Below are positions 1 through 8,894 of a stretch of DNA of 64,000 nucleotides, piece by piece. Under the pieces are notes generated by a model. That model had not been told where the DNA came from, searched no databases, and was given only the letters and a program-made list of their open reading frames with translations. Positions within the stretch are counted from its first letter, which is position 1; every line of letters starts with the position of its first letter. Source of the stretch: an uncultured Paracoccaceae bacterium (GTDB taxonomy: Bacteria; Pseudomonadota; Alphaproteobacteria; Rhodobacterales; Rhodobacteraceae); NCBI GenBank assembly GCA_947500055.1, contig CANMQO010000001.1, positions 682,001 through 746,000 of the forward strand, in the 5' to 3' direction. Made by a program: the position numbers and the translations under genes.

Positions 1-10
1 AAGACAGTTT

Positions 11-454
11 ATGCCGACCCATTCAGAGACAAAATTTTTGCCTTACACCGCACAGCAAATGTATGATCTGGTGGCGGATGTCGCGAAATACCCGCAATTC
101 CTGCCATGGACCGCCGCCGCCCGTATTCACAGCACCAAGGATGAAGGCGAAAAATCGGTAATGCTGGCCGATCTGGTCATTTCGTTCAAAGTGTTTCGCG
201 AGAAATTTGGCAGCCGGGTGACCCTTTGGCCGGATGCAAAAAGGATTGATACCGAATATCTGGATGGGCCGTTCCGCCATATGGAAAGTCAGTGGAATTT
301 CAAAGATGTAGATGGCGGATGTGATGTGTCGTTCTACGTGGATTTTGAATTTCGCAACAAGTTGTTACAGGGCGCTGCCGGGATGTTTTTCAACGAGGCG
401 ATGCAGCGTGTCGTTCGGTCGTTTGAGCGCCGCGCAGGGGAACTATATGGATGA
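11..454 (+). CDS. ratA: RatA / COQ10-type START-domain protein
   Basis: This 147-residue protein has the START/polyketide-cyclase fold signature of the bacterial RatA and mitochondrial COQ10 family. The visible cues are the N-terminal TKFLPYTAQQMYDLVADV, then YPQFLPW, and a C-terminal helix ending in VVRSFERRA. Family members bind hydrophobic ligands such as ubiquinone; E. coli RatA was also described as affecting 70S ribosome assembly. Length is normal. It has no signal peptide, so it should act in the cytoplasm or at the inner membrane face. The stop codon overlaps the next start (ATGA), so it is translationally coupled to the MmgE/PrpD gene. The family call is firm; the choice between quinone binding and a toxin role is not resolvable here. 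Confidence 0.88.
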   Translation: MPTHSETKFLPYTAQQMYDLVADVAKYPQFLPWTAAARIHSTKDEGEKSVMLADLVISFKVFREKFGSRVTLWPDAKRIDTEYLDGPFRHMESQWNFKDVDGGCDVSFYVDFEFRNKLLQGAAGMFFNEAMQRVVRSFERRAGELYG

Positions 455-1728
455 GCATTGAGGCGCGTATCGCCGGATTTACCCACCAAGCCAGGGTGGA
501 CGCGGACGCGTTCGACATCATGCGTTTGGCACTATTTGACTGGGCGGTATGTGCCATTGCGGGCCGGACTGAACCTGTGGCGCGCATCCTGCGTGAACAT
601 GCACGCATTGAGTCTGTCCATGGGTCTGCATTGGTTGTTGGCGGTGATACTGCCCCGCCATCGCGCGCGGCCTTGATCAATGGGGTGACCAGCCATGCGC
701 TTGACTACGATGACACCCATTTTGCGCATATAGGTCATACCAGTGTGGCAGTAGTGCCCGCAGCGCTGGCCGTGGTGCCCGATGCCGATCTGGACGCCGT
801 CATCCGGACGGCATTGATCGGATCAGAGGTTGCCGTGCGCATCGGGCTGTGGCTGGGTCGCGATCATTATCAGGTTGGCTTCCATCAGACTGCAACTGCG
901 GGCGCCTTTGGCGCGGCGATGGCCGCCTCACGCCTGATCGGGTTGACCGAGGCGCAGACAGTTACGGCATTGGGTATCGCCGCGACGAAGGCCGCCGGGC
1001 TGAAGTCGCAATTTGGCACCATGGGCAAGCCGCTGAATGCGGGCTTGGCGGCCGAAACCGGCGTTCTGGCGGCGCAATGGGCTGCGGCGGGTATGACATC
1101 CAGCAACACTGGGCTCAGTGGTGCACTGGGATTTGCAGCCACCCATCACGGCGCGGCGGATGAAATCGCTTTTGACGGCATGGGCACGCGGTGGCTGATG
1201 CGCGATGTCAGCCACAAATTCCATGCGTGTTGCCATGGGTTACACGCCATGTTGGAAGCGCTGGCCGGGGCGGGCGGGCCGGTGCACTCAGCCACCGTGG
1301 CAACCCATCCGCGCTGGATCAGCGTCTGCAACACCCCTGCACCACGGACCGGGCTGGAGGCGAAGTTTTCCTATCGCTTCACCGCTGCCATGGCCTTGTC
1401 AGGTATCAGCACCGCGCGGATCGAGAATTTCAATGATGACATTGTTGCGGATCCGGCGCTGGTCGCCTTGCGTGACAGGATCACCGTGCAAGAAGACCCG
1501 GCGCTGACCGAAATGCAGGCGCGGGTGCGTTTGACCCTGACTGACGGCACCACGCAGGAGGTCTTTCATGACCTGAATGCGCCGATTCCCACAGAGCAAC
1601 GTGCCGACAGGCTGATGGAGAAGGCCCGCGCCGTGGTCGGGCGGGCCTTGGCAGATGATCTGTGGCAGGCGGTGCAATCATGCGACAGGGTTCGCCTGAC
1701 CGCGTTGTTGCAACGCCCTAGCTGTTGA
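451..1728 (+). CDS. MmgE/PrpD family protein
   Basis: A 425-residue MmgE/PrpD-family protein. Family signs include DWAVCAIAG near the N terminus, the HALDYDDTHF motif around residue 83, and KFHACCHGLHAMLEA in the middle. Characterised relatives include 2-methylcitrate dehydratase and cis-aconitate decarboxylase, but most members are unassigned. No methylcitrate-cycle genes (prpB, prpC) lie nearby, so a propionate role is not supported. The start overlaps ratA by four bases. The 3' end overlaps the convergent ammonium transporter gene by 11 bp. Substrate unknown. Confidence 0.85.
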   Translation: MSIEARIAGFTHQARVDADAFDIMRLALFDWAVCAIAGRTEPVARILREHARIESVHGSALVVGGDTAPPSRAALINGVTSHALDYDDTHFAHIGHTSVAVVPAALAVVPDADLDAVIRTALIGSEVAVRIGLWLGRDHYQVGFHQTATAGAFGAAMAASRLIGLTEAQTVTALGIAATKAAGLKSQFGTMGKPLNAGLAAETGVLAAQWAAAGMTSSNTGLSGALGFAATHHGAADEIAFDGMGTRWLMRDVSHKFHACCHGLHAMLEALAGAGGPVHSATVATHPRWISVCNTPAPRTGLEAKFSYRFTAAMALSGISTARIENFNDDIVADPALVALRDRITVQEDPALTEMQARVRLTLTDGTTQEVFHDLNAPIPTEQRADRLMEKARAVVGRALADDLWQAVQSCDRVRLTALLQRPSC

Positions 1729-2899
1729 ACTCATATGCGCGTTCGCCATGCACGCTCAGGTCCAACCCGTTGACTTCTGTCTCGTGATCGACGCGCAATG
1801 TCGTGACCATCCGGCAAACAAGGATCAGCGCGACGGTGACAACCGTGGTGAAGACCCCGACAATAACCAGTGATCCCAGTTGTGCGGCCCACGCGCCAGC
1901 CCCGAAGACGGCGATCATGATGGTTCCGAAAATGCCACCGACACCGTGCACGGCAAAGACGTCAAGCGTGTCATCGATTTTGCAAACGTTGCGGATCAGC
2001 ACCACAGCTTCCTGGCACAAAATACCGGCAATCGCGCCAATGATCAGTGCCTCAACCGGGCCAACAAAGCCGGAGGCAGGCGTGATCGAAGCCAGCCCAG
2101 CAATCGTCCCTGTGACCAGCCCTACAAGCGACGATTTTCCGAACTTGATCCGTTCCCACAGCGCCCAGGTGAGCGATGCGGTGGCAGCCGAGATATGGGT
2201 GACCGTCAGCGCCATGGCCGCGCCCCCATCGGCGGCCAGTTGCGATCCGCCGTTGAAACCAAACCAACCAACCCACAACATTGCGGCCCCGATCATCACC
2301 ATGCCGGGATTGTGGGGCGGTTTGATCCTGTCGCGGCGCGGGCCAAGGAAAATCGCCAGTATCAGGGCCGCCAGACCAGCAGTTTCATGCACAACGATCC
2401 CGCCTGCGAAATCCCTGACCCCGGTGGCACCAAAGATGCCCCCGTCGGCCAATATGCCGCCGCCCCAGACCCAATGGACAACTGGCGCATAGCACAGCAG
2501 CATCCAAAGGGACGAAAACAGCAACACGAAACCAAAGCCTATGCGCTCTACATATGCGCCGACGATCAGGGCTGGGGTGATGATGGCGAATGTCATCTGA
2601 AAGGCAAAGAACAGCACCTCGGGCAGGGTGAATTTCACGCTGTCGGCGGTGACGCCGGTCAGGAAAGCCTTGTCCAAGCCACCCCAATAGCCCGAGGTAT
2701 CAGATCCAAATGCGATGGAATAACCCAGCGCAAACCACAAGACGCTCATCAAACAGGCGATGGTATAGCAATGCATGAACACGCTGAGCACGTTGCGCGC
2801 CCGCACCAGCCCCCCGTAAAACAGTGCCAGCCCCGGCAATGTCATGAATAAGACAAGCGCCGTGGCCACGATGATCCACGCTGTATCCGCTCCGTTCAT
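1718..2899 (-). CDS. amtB: Ammonium transporter Amt
   Basis: A 393-residue polytopic Amt/MEP/Rh protein. The N-terminal ALFYGGLVRARNVLS, the middle DFAGGIVVHETAGLAAL and GWFGFNGGS, and DVFAVHGVGGIFGT near the C terminus are the conserved Amt segments, including the pore histidines. It should move ammonium across the inner membrane. The ending NGLDLSVHGERAYEF matches AmtB proteins that bind the PII protein GlnK. No glnK is adjacent, which is unusual because glnK-amtB is the common arrangement; PII would have to be encoded elsewhere. A good ribosome site (AAGGACAGATCA) precedes the ATG. No cleavable signal peptide is obvious. NtrC control is plausible but no site is evident. Confidence 0.93.
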   Translation of the reverse strand: MNGADTAWIIVATALVLFMTLPGLALFYGGLVRARNVLSVFMHCYTIACLMSVLWFALGYSIAFGSDTSGYWGGLDKAFLTGVTADSVKFTLPEVLFFAFQMTFAIITPALIVGAYVERIGFGFVLLFSSLWMLLCYAPVVHWVWGGGILADGGIFGATGVRDFAGGIVVHETAGLAALILAIFLGPRRDRIKPPHNPGMVMIGAAMLWVGWFGFNGGSQLAADGGAAMALTVTHISAATASLTWALWERIKFGKSSLVGLVTGTIAGLASITPASGFVGPVEALIIGAIAGILCQEAVVLIRNVCKIDDTLDVFAVHGVGGIFGTIMIAVFGAGAWAAQLGSLVIVGVFTTVVTVALILVCRMVTTLRVDHETEVNGLDLSVHGERAYEFNS

Positions 2900-3039
2900 T
2901 GATCTGTCCTTCCGTCTTTGGGTTGTCCCTTTGGAAAGCGGTTAGGACGGATTTTGTGTGATCAGAAAAGCGGCGGGCCGCACAAGTTTGCGGCGAATTG
3001 TGTAATGCGAAGGAATTGGGCGGTTCTGGCGGCAAATGC

Positions 3040-3525
3040 CTAAATTGCGGGCGCCATTGAAACAATGGCTTCTTGCAGAAGGTGCAGCGCGTGGTCACGC
3101 GCTGCCTGCCTGACCTGCGCACGGCCCCGCGCGCCGAACTCTACAGTTGACATGCGTGCGTTGTCGGCGGTCGCCAACCCGAAACAGACCCGCCCTTCGG
3201 GTTTATGTTCTGACCCGCCCGGGCCTGCAATGCCAGTGACGGAAACGGCAATATCGGCTGCTGAATTGGCCAGTGCGCCGGTGGCCATTTCACCGGCCAC
3301 CTGCTCGGAAACGGCCCCATGCGCATCCAGTGTGGCGGGCGTTACGTCCAGCATCTGCATCTTGGCAGCATTGGTATAGGTGACAAAGCCGCGTTCGAAC
3401 ACGGCCGAACTGCCCGCGATATCGGTGATGGCGGCGGCGACCATGCCACCTGTGCAGCTTTCGGCGGTGGCAATCATGACGCCTTTGGCGCGCGCCTGAT
3501 CAAGAAGGGCGGACACATCGATCAT
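3040..3525 (-). CDS. pncC: CinA C-terminal-domain nicotinamide-nucleotide amidase
   Basis: A 161-residue stand-alone CinA C-terminal domain. The family core is seen in IATAESCTGGMVAAAITDIAGSS near residue 18 and VTGIAGPGGSEHKPEGRV near residue 95. Such proteins (PncC/YgaD) deamidate nicotinamide mononucleotide to nicotinic acid mononucleotide in pyridine-nucleotide salvage. The N-terminal MoCF domain of full CinA is absent, as in many proteobacteria. It starts with ATGA overlapping the pgpA stop, so it is the last gene of the coupled set ispDF-pgpA-cinA. Confidence 0.88.
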   Translation of the reverse strand: MIDVSALLDQARAKGVMIATAESCTGGMVAAAITDIAGSSAVFERGFVTYTNAAKMQMLDVTPATLDAHGAVSEQVAGEMATGALANSAADIAVSVTGIAGPGGSEHKPEGRVCFGLATADNARMSTVEFGARGRAQVRQAARDHALHLLQEAIVSMAPAI

Positions 3526-4031
3526 GGCTGATCCGGCACGGCATTCACAAAGCCGACATGCGCGAGATAGGCCAATAGCGCCACGCCGATGGCCGCGAAG
3601 ATGCCCGCAATCACATCATCCAGCATCACCCCCATCGGCCCGTGTTTGCGGTCGGCCCAGCCAATCGGGCCCAGTTTGGTGATGTCAAAGAACCGGAACA
3701 GGGCGAAGGCGGCAATCCAGCCGGGCCAGAGGGCGGTGATTGGCACGCCTGCGCTGGCCGCCCCAAAGGCGACAGGCAGCAGGGCGATCCATTGGCCGCA
3801 AACCTCATCAATCACAATCTCGGAGGGGTCATGATCATCCTTGCCGCGCGTTTCCTCGGCTGTGGCCCAAAGGCCAAGAACGAAGGACAGGATCACGCCG
3901 ATGACCAGCCCCCATGGCCCCGTCAGCACATAGATCCCCCAGGCGGCAGGCAGGGCCGCGAGCGATCCCCATGTGCCGGGGGCAGGGCGAATATGGCCTG
4001 CATAAAAGAAGGTGGCGATCAGATGGGTCAT
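3522..4031 (-). CDS. pgpA: Phosphatidylglycerophosphatase A
   Basis: A 169-residue PgpA-family membrane phosphatase that makes phosphatidylglycerol from phosphatidylglycerophosphate. The conserved [16 protein letters not shown] motif lies at residues 13-28. It is followed by transmembrane segments and the acidic motifs [13 protein letters not shown] and [21 protein letters not shown] longer upstream frame exists, but the ATG at 4031 is preferred: it overlaps the ispDF stop as ATGA, and the upstream residues are only a shadow of ispDF. Confidence 0.93.
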   Translation of the reverse strand: MTHLIATFFYAGHIRPAPGTWGSLAALPAAWGIYVLTGPWGLVIGVILSFVLGLWATAEETRGKDDHDPSEIVIDEVCGQWIALLPVAFGAASAGVPITALWPGWIAAFALFRFFDITKLGPIGWADRKHGPMGVMLDDVIAGIFAAIGVALLAYLAHVGFVNAVPDQP

Positions 4032-5161
4032 GATTTCACCAATGTGACGGTTGCGATGGATGCGATCCCTTCCTCGCGCCCGGTAAAGCCGAGCCTTTCT
4101 GATGTCGTGGCTTTCACGCTGATCCGTGAGGCGCCGATCTGCATGATTTGAGCGAGGGCTGCTTTCATCGCCGCTTGATGCGGTCCGATCTTGGGGTGTT
4201 CGCACACCAATGTGCAGTCCACATTGCTAATATCAAAACCATTTTCACGCGCCAGCCCAACCGCATGTTCGAGGAATATGTGGCTGGCGGCCCCTTTCCA
4301 TTGCGGGTCGGATGGTGGGAAATGCTGCCCGATATCACCCATGCCAAGCGCGCCATAGATTGCGTCGGTCACCGCATGCATGCCCACATCGGCATCTGAA
4401 TGCCCCTGCAGGCCCCGTCCGTGGGGGATCTGGACCCCGCAAAGCCAGACGTGATCGCCCGGTCCAAACCGGTGAACGTCATACCCATTGCCGCATCTGA
4501 CATCCATGCGCTGCCCCATCAGTCTTTTTGCCCGGGCCAGATCGTCCGGGCCGGTAATTTTCATATTGTCTTCATCACCCGGCACGATGGCCACGTCCAG
4601 CCCTGCAGCGCGTGCAACTGCCACATCATCGGTGGCGTCGGCGGGCATGGCCCTATGGGCTGCAAGCAGGGGGGCAAGGTGAAATCCCTGTGGTGTCTGG
4701 GCCCGAAACAGGCCCGCACGGTCTTGCACGCCGGTTACTTGGTCTGCCGCCCCATGCCAAAGCGTGTCGGTCACTGCCACGGCGGGCGCGGCCCCTTGAT
4801 GGATCTCAAGGGCGCGCAGCACATCGTCTATCACGTTTGCGCTGACCAGTGGACGGGCTGCATCGTGGATCAACACCTTGTCGGCGCGGCCCTCAACAGC
4901 CTGCAATCCGGCGAAAACCGACGCCTGCCGCGTGGCGCCACCGGTCACGACATCCGCAGCCGGTGATGTGGGCCAAAGATCTGTACCGATATCATCGGGG
5001 TGCAGCACCAGAACCAGTTGATCGACGCCTGGATGATCCGCAAAACGTCGCATTGCGTGCGCGGCAACGCTGCGGTTACCCAGCATTTGCCATTGTTTGG
5101 GCAGCACGCCGCCGGCCCGGGTGCCGCGCCCTGCGGCGACGATAATGGCAACGGTGGTCAT
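4028..5161 (-). CDS. ispDF: Bifunctional IspD/IspF (MEP pathway)
   Basis: A 377-residue fusion. Residues 1 to about 220 are IspD, 2-C-methyl-D-erythritol 4-phosphate cytidylyltransferase, with [13 protein letters not shown] and LPKQW at the start and HDAARPLV. The rest is IspF, 2-C-methyl-D-erythritol 2,4-cyclodiphosphate synthase, with [28 protein letters not shown] and ATTSERLGF. IspDF fusions are common in alphaproteobacteria. The ATG at 5161 follows a strong AAGGAAAGGGG ribosome site, so the long in-frame upstream extension is rejected. The gene shows that this cell makes isoprenoids by the MEP route, which matters for reading the HMG-CoA reductase homologue at 58766-60031. Confidence 0.96.
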   Translation of the reverse strand: MTTVAIIVAAGRGTRAGGVLPKQWQMLGNRSVAAHAMRRFADHPGVDQLVLVLHPDDIGTDLWPTSPAADVVTGGATRQASVFAGLQAVEGRADKVLIHDAARPLVSANVIDDVLRALEIHQGAAPAVAVTDTLWHGAADQVTGVQDRAGLFRAQTPQGFHLAPLLAAHRAMPADATDDVAVARAAGLDVAIVPGDEDNMKITGPDDLARAKRLMGQRMDVRCGNGYDVHRFGPGDHVWLCGVQIPHGRGLQGHSDADVGMHAVTDAIYGALGMGDIGQHFPPSDPQWKGAASHIFLEHAVGLARENGFDISNVDCTLVCEHPKIGPHQAAMKAALAQIMQIGASRISVKATTSERLGFTGREEGIASIATVTLVKS

Positions 5162-5346
5162 GCGTCCCCTTTCCTTGATCAACGCAGGTTTAGGGCGGCC
5201 CATCGAAAGGTGCAAATCGACAGTTTTGGCATCCAAACGCCTATTATTTGGGCGAATGCCATTTTTTGCGCAGTTTTGCCCCTCTGCTTCGTTGTGAAAT
5301 CGGGGGATTATCCGTATTTCGAAGCCACCAGGCAGTGTTTGGGCAG

Positions 5347-6348
5347 GTGAGCGATCCTTTGGCAAAGAACGATTCGATCCAGTTAGATGATGTGGCATTA
5401 CAGCCGCCGGTGGCGCTTGCACCGCTGGCGGGGATTACTGATTTGCCGTTTCGCCAGTTGGTCGCGTCATTTGGCGCAGGGTGGGTGGTGAGCGAGATGG
5501 TCGCAAGCCAGGAGATGGTGCAGGCCAAGCAATCTGTGCGCGATCGCGCGGAACTGGGATTTGATCAGGCCAGCACCGCCGTCCAGATCGCTGGCCGGGA
5601 GGCGCATTGGATGGCCGAGGCCGCCCGGATGATCGCCGACAACGGCGCCGCGATGATTGACATCAACATGGGCTGCCCGGCGAAGAAGGTGACCAGCGGC
5701 TATTCCGGATCGGCCCTGATGCGCACGCCCGATCACGCTTTGTCCCTGATCGAGGCTGTTGTTGCGGCAGTCGATATTCCGGTCACGCTGAAAACCCGGT
5801 TGGGCTGGGACGATGATTGCCTGAACGCGTCAGAGATCGCCCGCCGTGCGGAAGGCGCAGGTATTCGCATGGTCACGATCCATGGCCGGACGCGGTGTCA
5901 GTTCTACAAGGGCGCGGCGGATTGGGCGGCCATTCGCGCGGTAAAAGAGGCGGTGTCGATCCCGGTGATTGCCAATGGCGATATCATTGATGCACCCGCC
6001 GCCCGCAAGGCCTTGGATCAATCGGGTGCGGATGGTGTGATGATCGGACGCGGCGCGCAGGGCCGACCGTGGCTACTGGCCGAAGTGGCGGCATCCTTGC
6101 ACGGCACGCCGCACCCGGTAATCCCGCAGGGAAGCGCATTGATTGATATGGTTGGCGGCCATTATGAAGCAATGCTGGATTTTTACGGGCTGCCGCTTGG
6201 CCCCCGGATCGCACGCAAACATCTGGGCTGGTACATGGATGATGCAGGCACCCCGCCGGAGCTGCGCAAGGCGATGCTGACCCAGAAAGACCCGCGTGCT
6301 GTGCTGCGCGATTTGCCCGGTGCACTTGGCGCGCAGGTGGCCGCGTGA
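5347..6348 (+). CDS. dusB: tRNA-dihydrouridine synthase DusB (NifR3)
   Basis: A 333-residue DusB-type FMN enzyme that reduces uridine in the tRNA D-loop. Visible family motifs are [13 protein letters not shown], the catalytic-loop [11 protein letters not shown] with its cysteine, [14 protein letters not shown], and PVIANGDI followed by [13 protein letters not shown]. The GTG at 5347 is chosen because the usual DusB start lies just before ALAPLAG; an ATG at 5248 would add 33 residues with no family likeness. In Rhodobacter and rhizobia this gene (nifR3) heads the ntrBC operon, as here. Its stop overlaps the ntrB GTG start by four bases. Confidence 0.92.
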   Translation: MSDPLAKNDSIQLDDVALQPPVALAPLAGITDLPFRQLVASFGAGWVVSEMVASQEMVQAKQSVRDRAELGFDQASTAVQIAGREAHWMAEAARMIADNGAAMIDINMGCPAKKVTSGYSGSALMRTPDHALSLIEAVVAAVDIPVTLKTRLGWDDDCLNASEIARRAEGAGIRMVTIHGRTRCQFYKGAADWAAIRAVKEAVSIPVIANGDIIDAPAARKALDQSGADGVMIGRGAQGRPWLLAEVAASLHGTPHPVIPQGSALIDMVGGHYEAMLDFYGLPLGPRIARKHLGWYMDDAGTPPELRKAMLTQKDPRAVLRDLPGALGAQVAA

Positions 6349-7421
6349 TTGTTGATACTGCCCTCTGGTCGTCACTGCCGGTGCCAGCACTGCTCTTGGC
6401 CTCCGATGATGTGATCGTTGCCAGCAACCCGGCAGCGGAGAGTTTTCTGAACATGTCCTCGCGCGCGCTCACCGGCCAGCGGCTATGGGAGAAGGTGATG
6501 ATCGACGCCCCGCTTGAGGCACCGTTCAGTCGTGCGCGACAGAACCACACATCACTGTTCGTCAATGATGTTGATGTGGGCAGCGGGGAGGGGGTTCCGA
6601 TGCTGTGCAATCTGCAATTCTCCCCCTTGCAGGGCGCCGATGACATGATGATCATGATGATCAGCCCACGCGAGATTGTCGGCAGGATCAATCAAAACCA
6701 ATCCTCTGAGAAGGCCGCGAAATCTGCGATTGGCATGGCGGAAATGCTAGCGCATGAGATCAAGAATCCGCTGGCGGGCATAACCGGCGCGGCACAATTG
6801 CTATCGATGGGTCTGGCGCCGGAAGATCAGGAGATGACGGACCTGATTGTCGCCGAAAGTCGCCGGATCGTGAAGTTGCTGGAGCAGGTCGAACAATTCG
6901 GCAATCTGCGGCCGCCGGAGCGGAAACCGGTGAATATCCATGACGTGCTGGACCGCGCCCGCCAATCAGCTGCGGTGGGTTTTGGCGCGCATATGCTGTT
7001 CGTCGAGGATTACGATCCGTCCTTGCCGCAAACGCTCGCCGATGCGGATCAGCTGTTGCAGGTGTTTTTGAACCTGCTGAAAAACGCATCTGAGGCCTGT
7101 AAGGACGCAGGCACAATCCGGTTGCGCAGTTTCTATGATGCGTCCCTCAGGGTGCGCCGTTCTGACGGAACGCAGGACAGGCTGCCCCTGCAAGTCGAGA
7201 TCATTGATGATGGTCCCGGTTTGCCGCCAAAGATTGCCAATGACATTTTTGAACCATTTATTTCGGGGCGTGACAACGGCACCGGTTTGGGGCTGGCGCT
7301 GGTTTCAAAGCTGATCGGTGACGCGGGCGGATGGATATCGGTGGATAGCGTGCCGGGGCGCACCGTGTTTCGAATCTCGCTTCCGCTGGCGCCCAAAGAT
7401 ATAACGACAGGAGATATCTGA
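6345..7421 (+). CDS. ntrB: Nitrogen sensor histidine kinase NtrB
   Basis: A 358-residue soluble histidine kinase with an N-terminal PAS domain (about residues 8-110), a dimerisation domain with phospho-acceptor His137 in [15 protein letters not shown], and a catalytic ATPase domain ending with DDGPGLP and GTGLGLALV. It should phosphorylate or dephosphorylate NtrC according to PII signalling of nitrogen status. The start is GTG, four bases inside dusB. The stop shares one base with the ntrC start (TGATG). Confidence 0.95.
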   Translation: MIVDTALWSSLPVPALLLASDDVIVASNPAAESFLNMSSRALTGQRLWEKVMIDAPLEAPFSRARQNHTSLFVNDVDVGSGEGVPMLCNLQFSPLQGADDMMIMMISPREIVGRINQNQSSEKAAKSAIGMAEMLAHEIKNPLAGITGAAQLLSMGLAPEDQEMTDLIVAESRRIVKLLEQVEQFGNLRPPERKPVNIHDVLDRARQSAAVGFGAHMLFVEDYDPSLPQTLADADQLLQVFLNLLKNASEACKDAGTIRLRSFYDASLRVRRSDGTQDRLPLQVEIIDDGPGLPPKIANDIFEPFISGRDNGTGLGLALVSKLIGDAGGWISVDSVPGRTVFRISLPLAPKDITTGDI

Positions 7422-8791
7422 TGGACGGAACCGTTCTCGTTGCTGATGATGACCGGACGATCCGCACTGTTCTGACGCAGGCACTGACGCGGGCGGGCTG
7501 CAAGGTGCATGCCACATCGTCGCTTGTCACCCTGATGCGTTGGGTGGATGAGGGGAAGGGCGATCTTGTCATCTCGGACGTGGTGATGCCGGATGGAAAT
7601 GGGTTGGACCAATTACCGCTGATTGCATCTGCGCGGCCGGGTCTGCCGGTGATCGTGATTTCTGCCCAGAATACCATCATGACAGCCATTCAGGCGACCG
7701 AGGCAGACGCCTATGACTACCTGCCCAAGCCTTTTGATCTGCCTGACCTGATGAAACGTGCCGCCCGCGCGCTGGAGGTCAAACGCCGGGCACCCGGCCC
7801 ACGCATTTCGGATGCACCGCTAGATCAAGGTGATGATCTGCCACTGGTGGGGCGGACGGCGGTGATGCAGACACTTTATCGGCTGGTGGCGCGGATGATG
7901 AACGCGCAGTTGCCAGTACTGATCACCGGCGAAAGCGGCACGGGTAAATCATTGATTGCCCGCGCCATCCATGATTTTTCCGACCGGCGCAGCCTGCCGT
8001 TTGTGACCGTGACCGCCGCTGATCTTGACGGCATGGATGGCCCGTCAACGGTGCTTAGCCGGGTCAGGGGTGGTTCGCTTCTGTTTGATGAGGTTGGCGA
8101 TCTGCCAGAGCAGATTCAGGCGCGCATCGTGCGGATGCTGGACAATCTGGATGATAATGCGCCGCGGATCATGTCGACTTCACAAACCGATCTGATGACC
8201 CGGATGGAAGACGGCACATTCCGTGAGGATCTGTATTACCGGCTTGGCGGCGTCACGGTTGCCGTGCCGTCACTGCGCAAACGGGTTGATGATATCCCGC
8301 TCCTGGCCGACCACTTCCTGCAACGCGCAGAACGTGATGGCGCACCTGCCCGACGTTTCGGCGACGCTGCAGTTGATCTGATCCGCGCCTATAGTTGGCC
8401 TGGTAATGTGCGGCAGTTGGAGAATGCCGTAAGACGTCTGGTGTTCACCGCCGCGGGAGAGGAGATTTCCCGTGCCGAGGTCGAGTTGGTTCTTGGCAAC
8501 CAGCCGGCTATCGAACCGCTGCGGTCCAGCGGCGAGGGTGAGAAGCTATCGGCAAGTATTGGAAGCCATCTGCGCCGCTATTTTGACCTCCATGGCGGTG
8601 TCTTGCCACCGCCCGGCCTCTACAACCGTATTCTGCGCGAGGTGGAAGCGCCGCTGATTGAAATTGCATTGGATGCGACAGGCGGAAATCAGGCGAAATG
8701 CGCCGATCTTTTGGGGATTAACCGAAATACCTTGCGCAAGAAGATCACTGACCTCGATATCCGCGTGACACGCCGCCGCAAATTGATGTAA
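7421..8791 (+). CDS. ntrC: Nitrogen response regulator NtrC, GAFTGA-less type
   Basis: A 456-residue regulator: receiver domain with Asp53 in [14 protein letters not shown]+ domain with Walker A GESGTGKS (171-178) and Walker B LLFDEVGD (220-227), and a Fis-type helix-turn-helix at about 415-450. Only about 16 residues lie between VTAADLD and GGSLLFDE, where sigma54 activators carry some 40 including GAFTGA. The sigma54-contacting loop is thus absent. Rhodobacter capsulatus NtrC has the same lesion and activates the sigma70 polymerase, so the same mode is inferred here. Expected targets are nitrogen assimilation genes. The gene is complete and well conserved elsewhere, so this is not decay. 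Confidence 0.94.
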   Translation: MDGTVLVADDDRTIRTVLTQALTRAGCKVHATSSLVTLMRWVDEGKGDLVISDVVMPDGNGLDQLPLIASARPGLPVIVISAQNTIMTAIQATEADAYDYLPKPFDLPDLMKRAARALEVKRRAPGPRISDAPLDQGDDLPLVGRTAVMQTLYRLVARMMNAQLPVLITGESGTGKSLIARAIHDFSDRRSLPFVTVTAADLDGMDGPSTVLSRVRGGSLLFDEVGDLPEQIQARIVRMLDNLDDNAPRIMSTSQTDLMTRMEDGTFREDLYYRLGGVTVAVPSLRKRVDDIPLLADHFLQRAERDGAPARRFGDAAVDLIRAYSWPGNVRQLENAVRRLVFTAAGEEISRAEVELVLGNQPAIEPLRSSGEGEKLSASIGSHLRRYFDLHGGVLPPPGLYNRILREVEAPLIEIALDATGGNQAKCADLLGINRNTLRKKITDLDIRVTRRRKLM

Positions 8792-8857
8792 AACCGCAAC
8801 AGAAGCGTGGCAGCGTTGCGTCAGCGTAGCGCAAAGATCACGAAAACAGGCGGTATC

Positions 8858-8873
8858 GTGGGCTTCGGCCCAC
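8858..8873 (+). other. UUCG-tetraloop stem-loop in ntrC-ntrY gap
   Basis: A perfect 6-bp stem, GTGGGC/GCCCAC, closed by a TTCG loop sits in the 103-bp gap between ntrC and ntrY. UUCG tetraloops are exceptionally stable in RNA. No T-run follows, so it is not a classical terminator; an RNA-processing or stability element separating ntrBC from ntrYX is possible. Confidence 0.45.
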
Positions 8874-8894
8874 CTCAGTAGTTGGGCATGGCGC

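Noticed and set aside
1803..2851. Long plus-strand frames (229 and 323 aa) opposite the ammonium transporter
   Set aside because: They lie fully antisense to a well-conserved amtB, have unusual His/Pro/Arg-rich composition and no motif.
5162..5422. 87-codon upstream extension of ispDF
   Set aside because: IspD begins at AIIVAAGRG, and a strong ribosome site marks the ATG at 5161.
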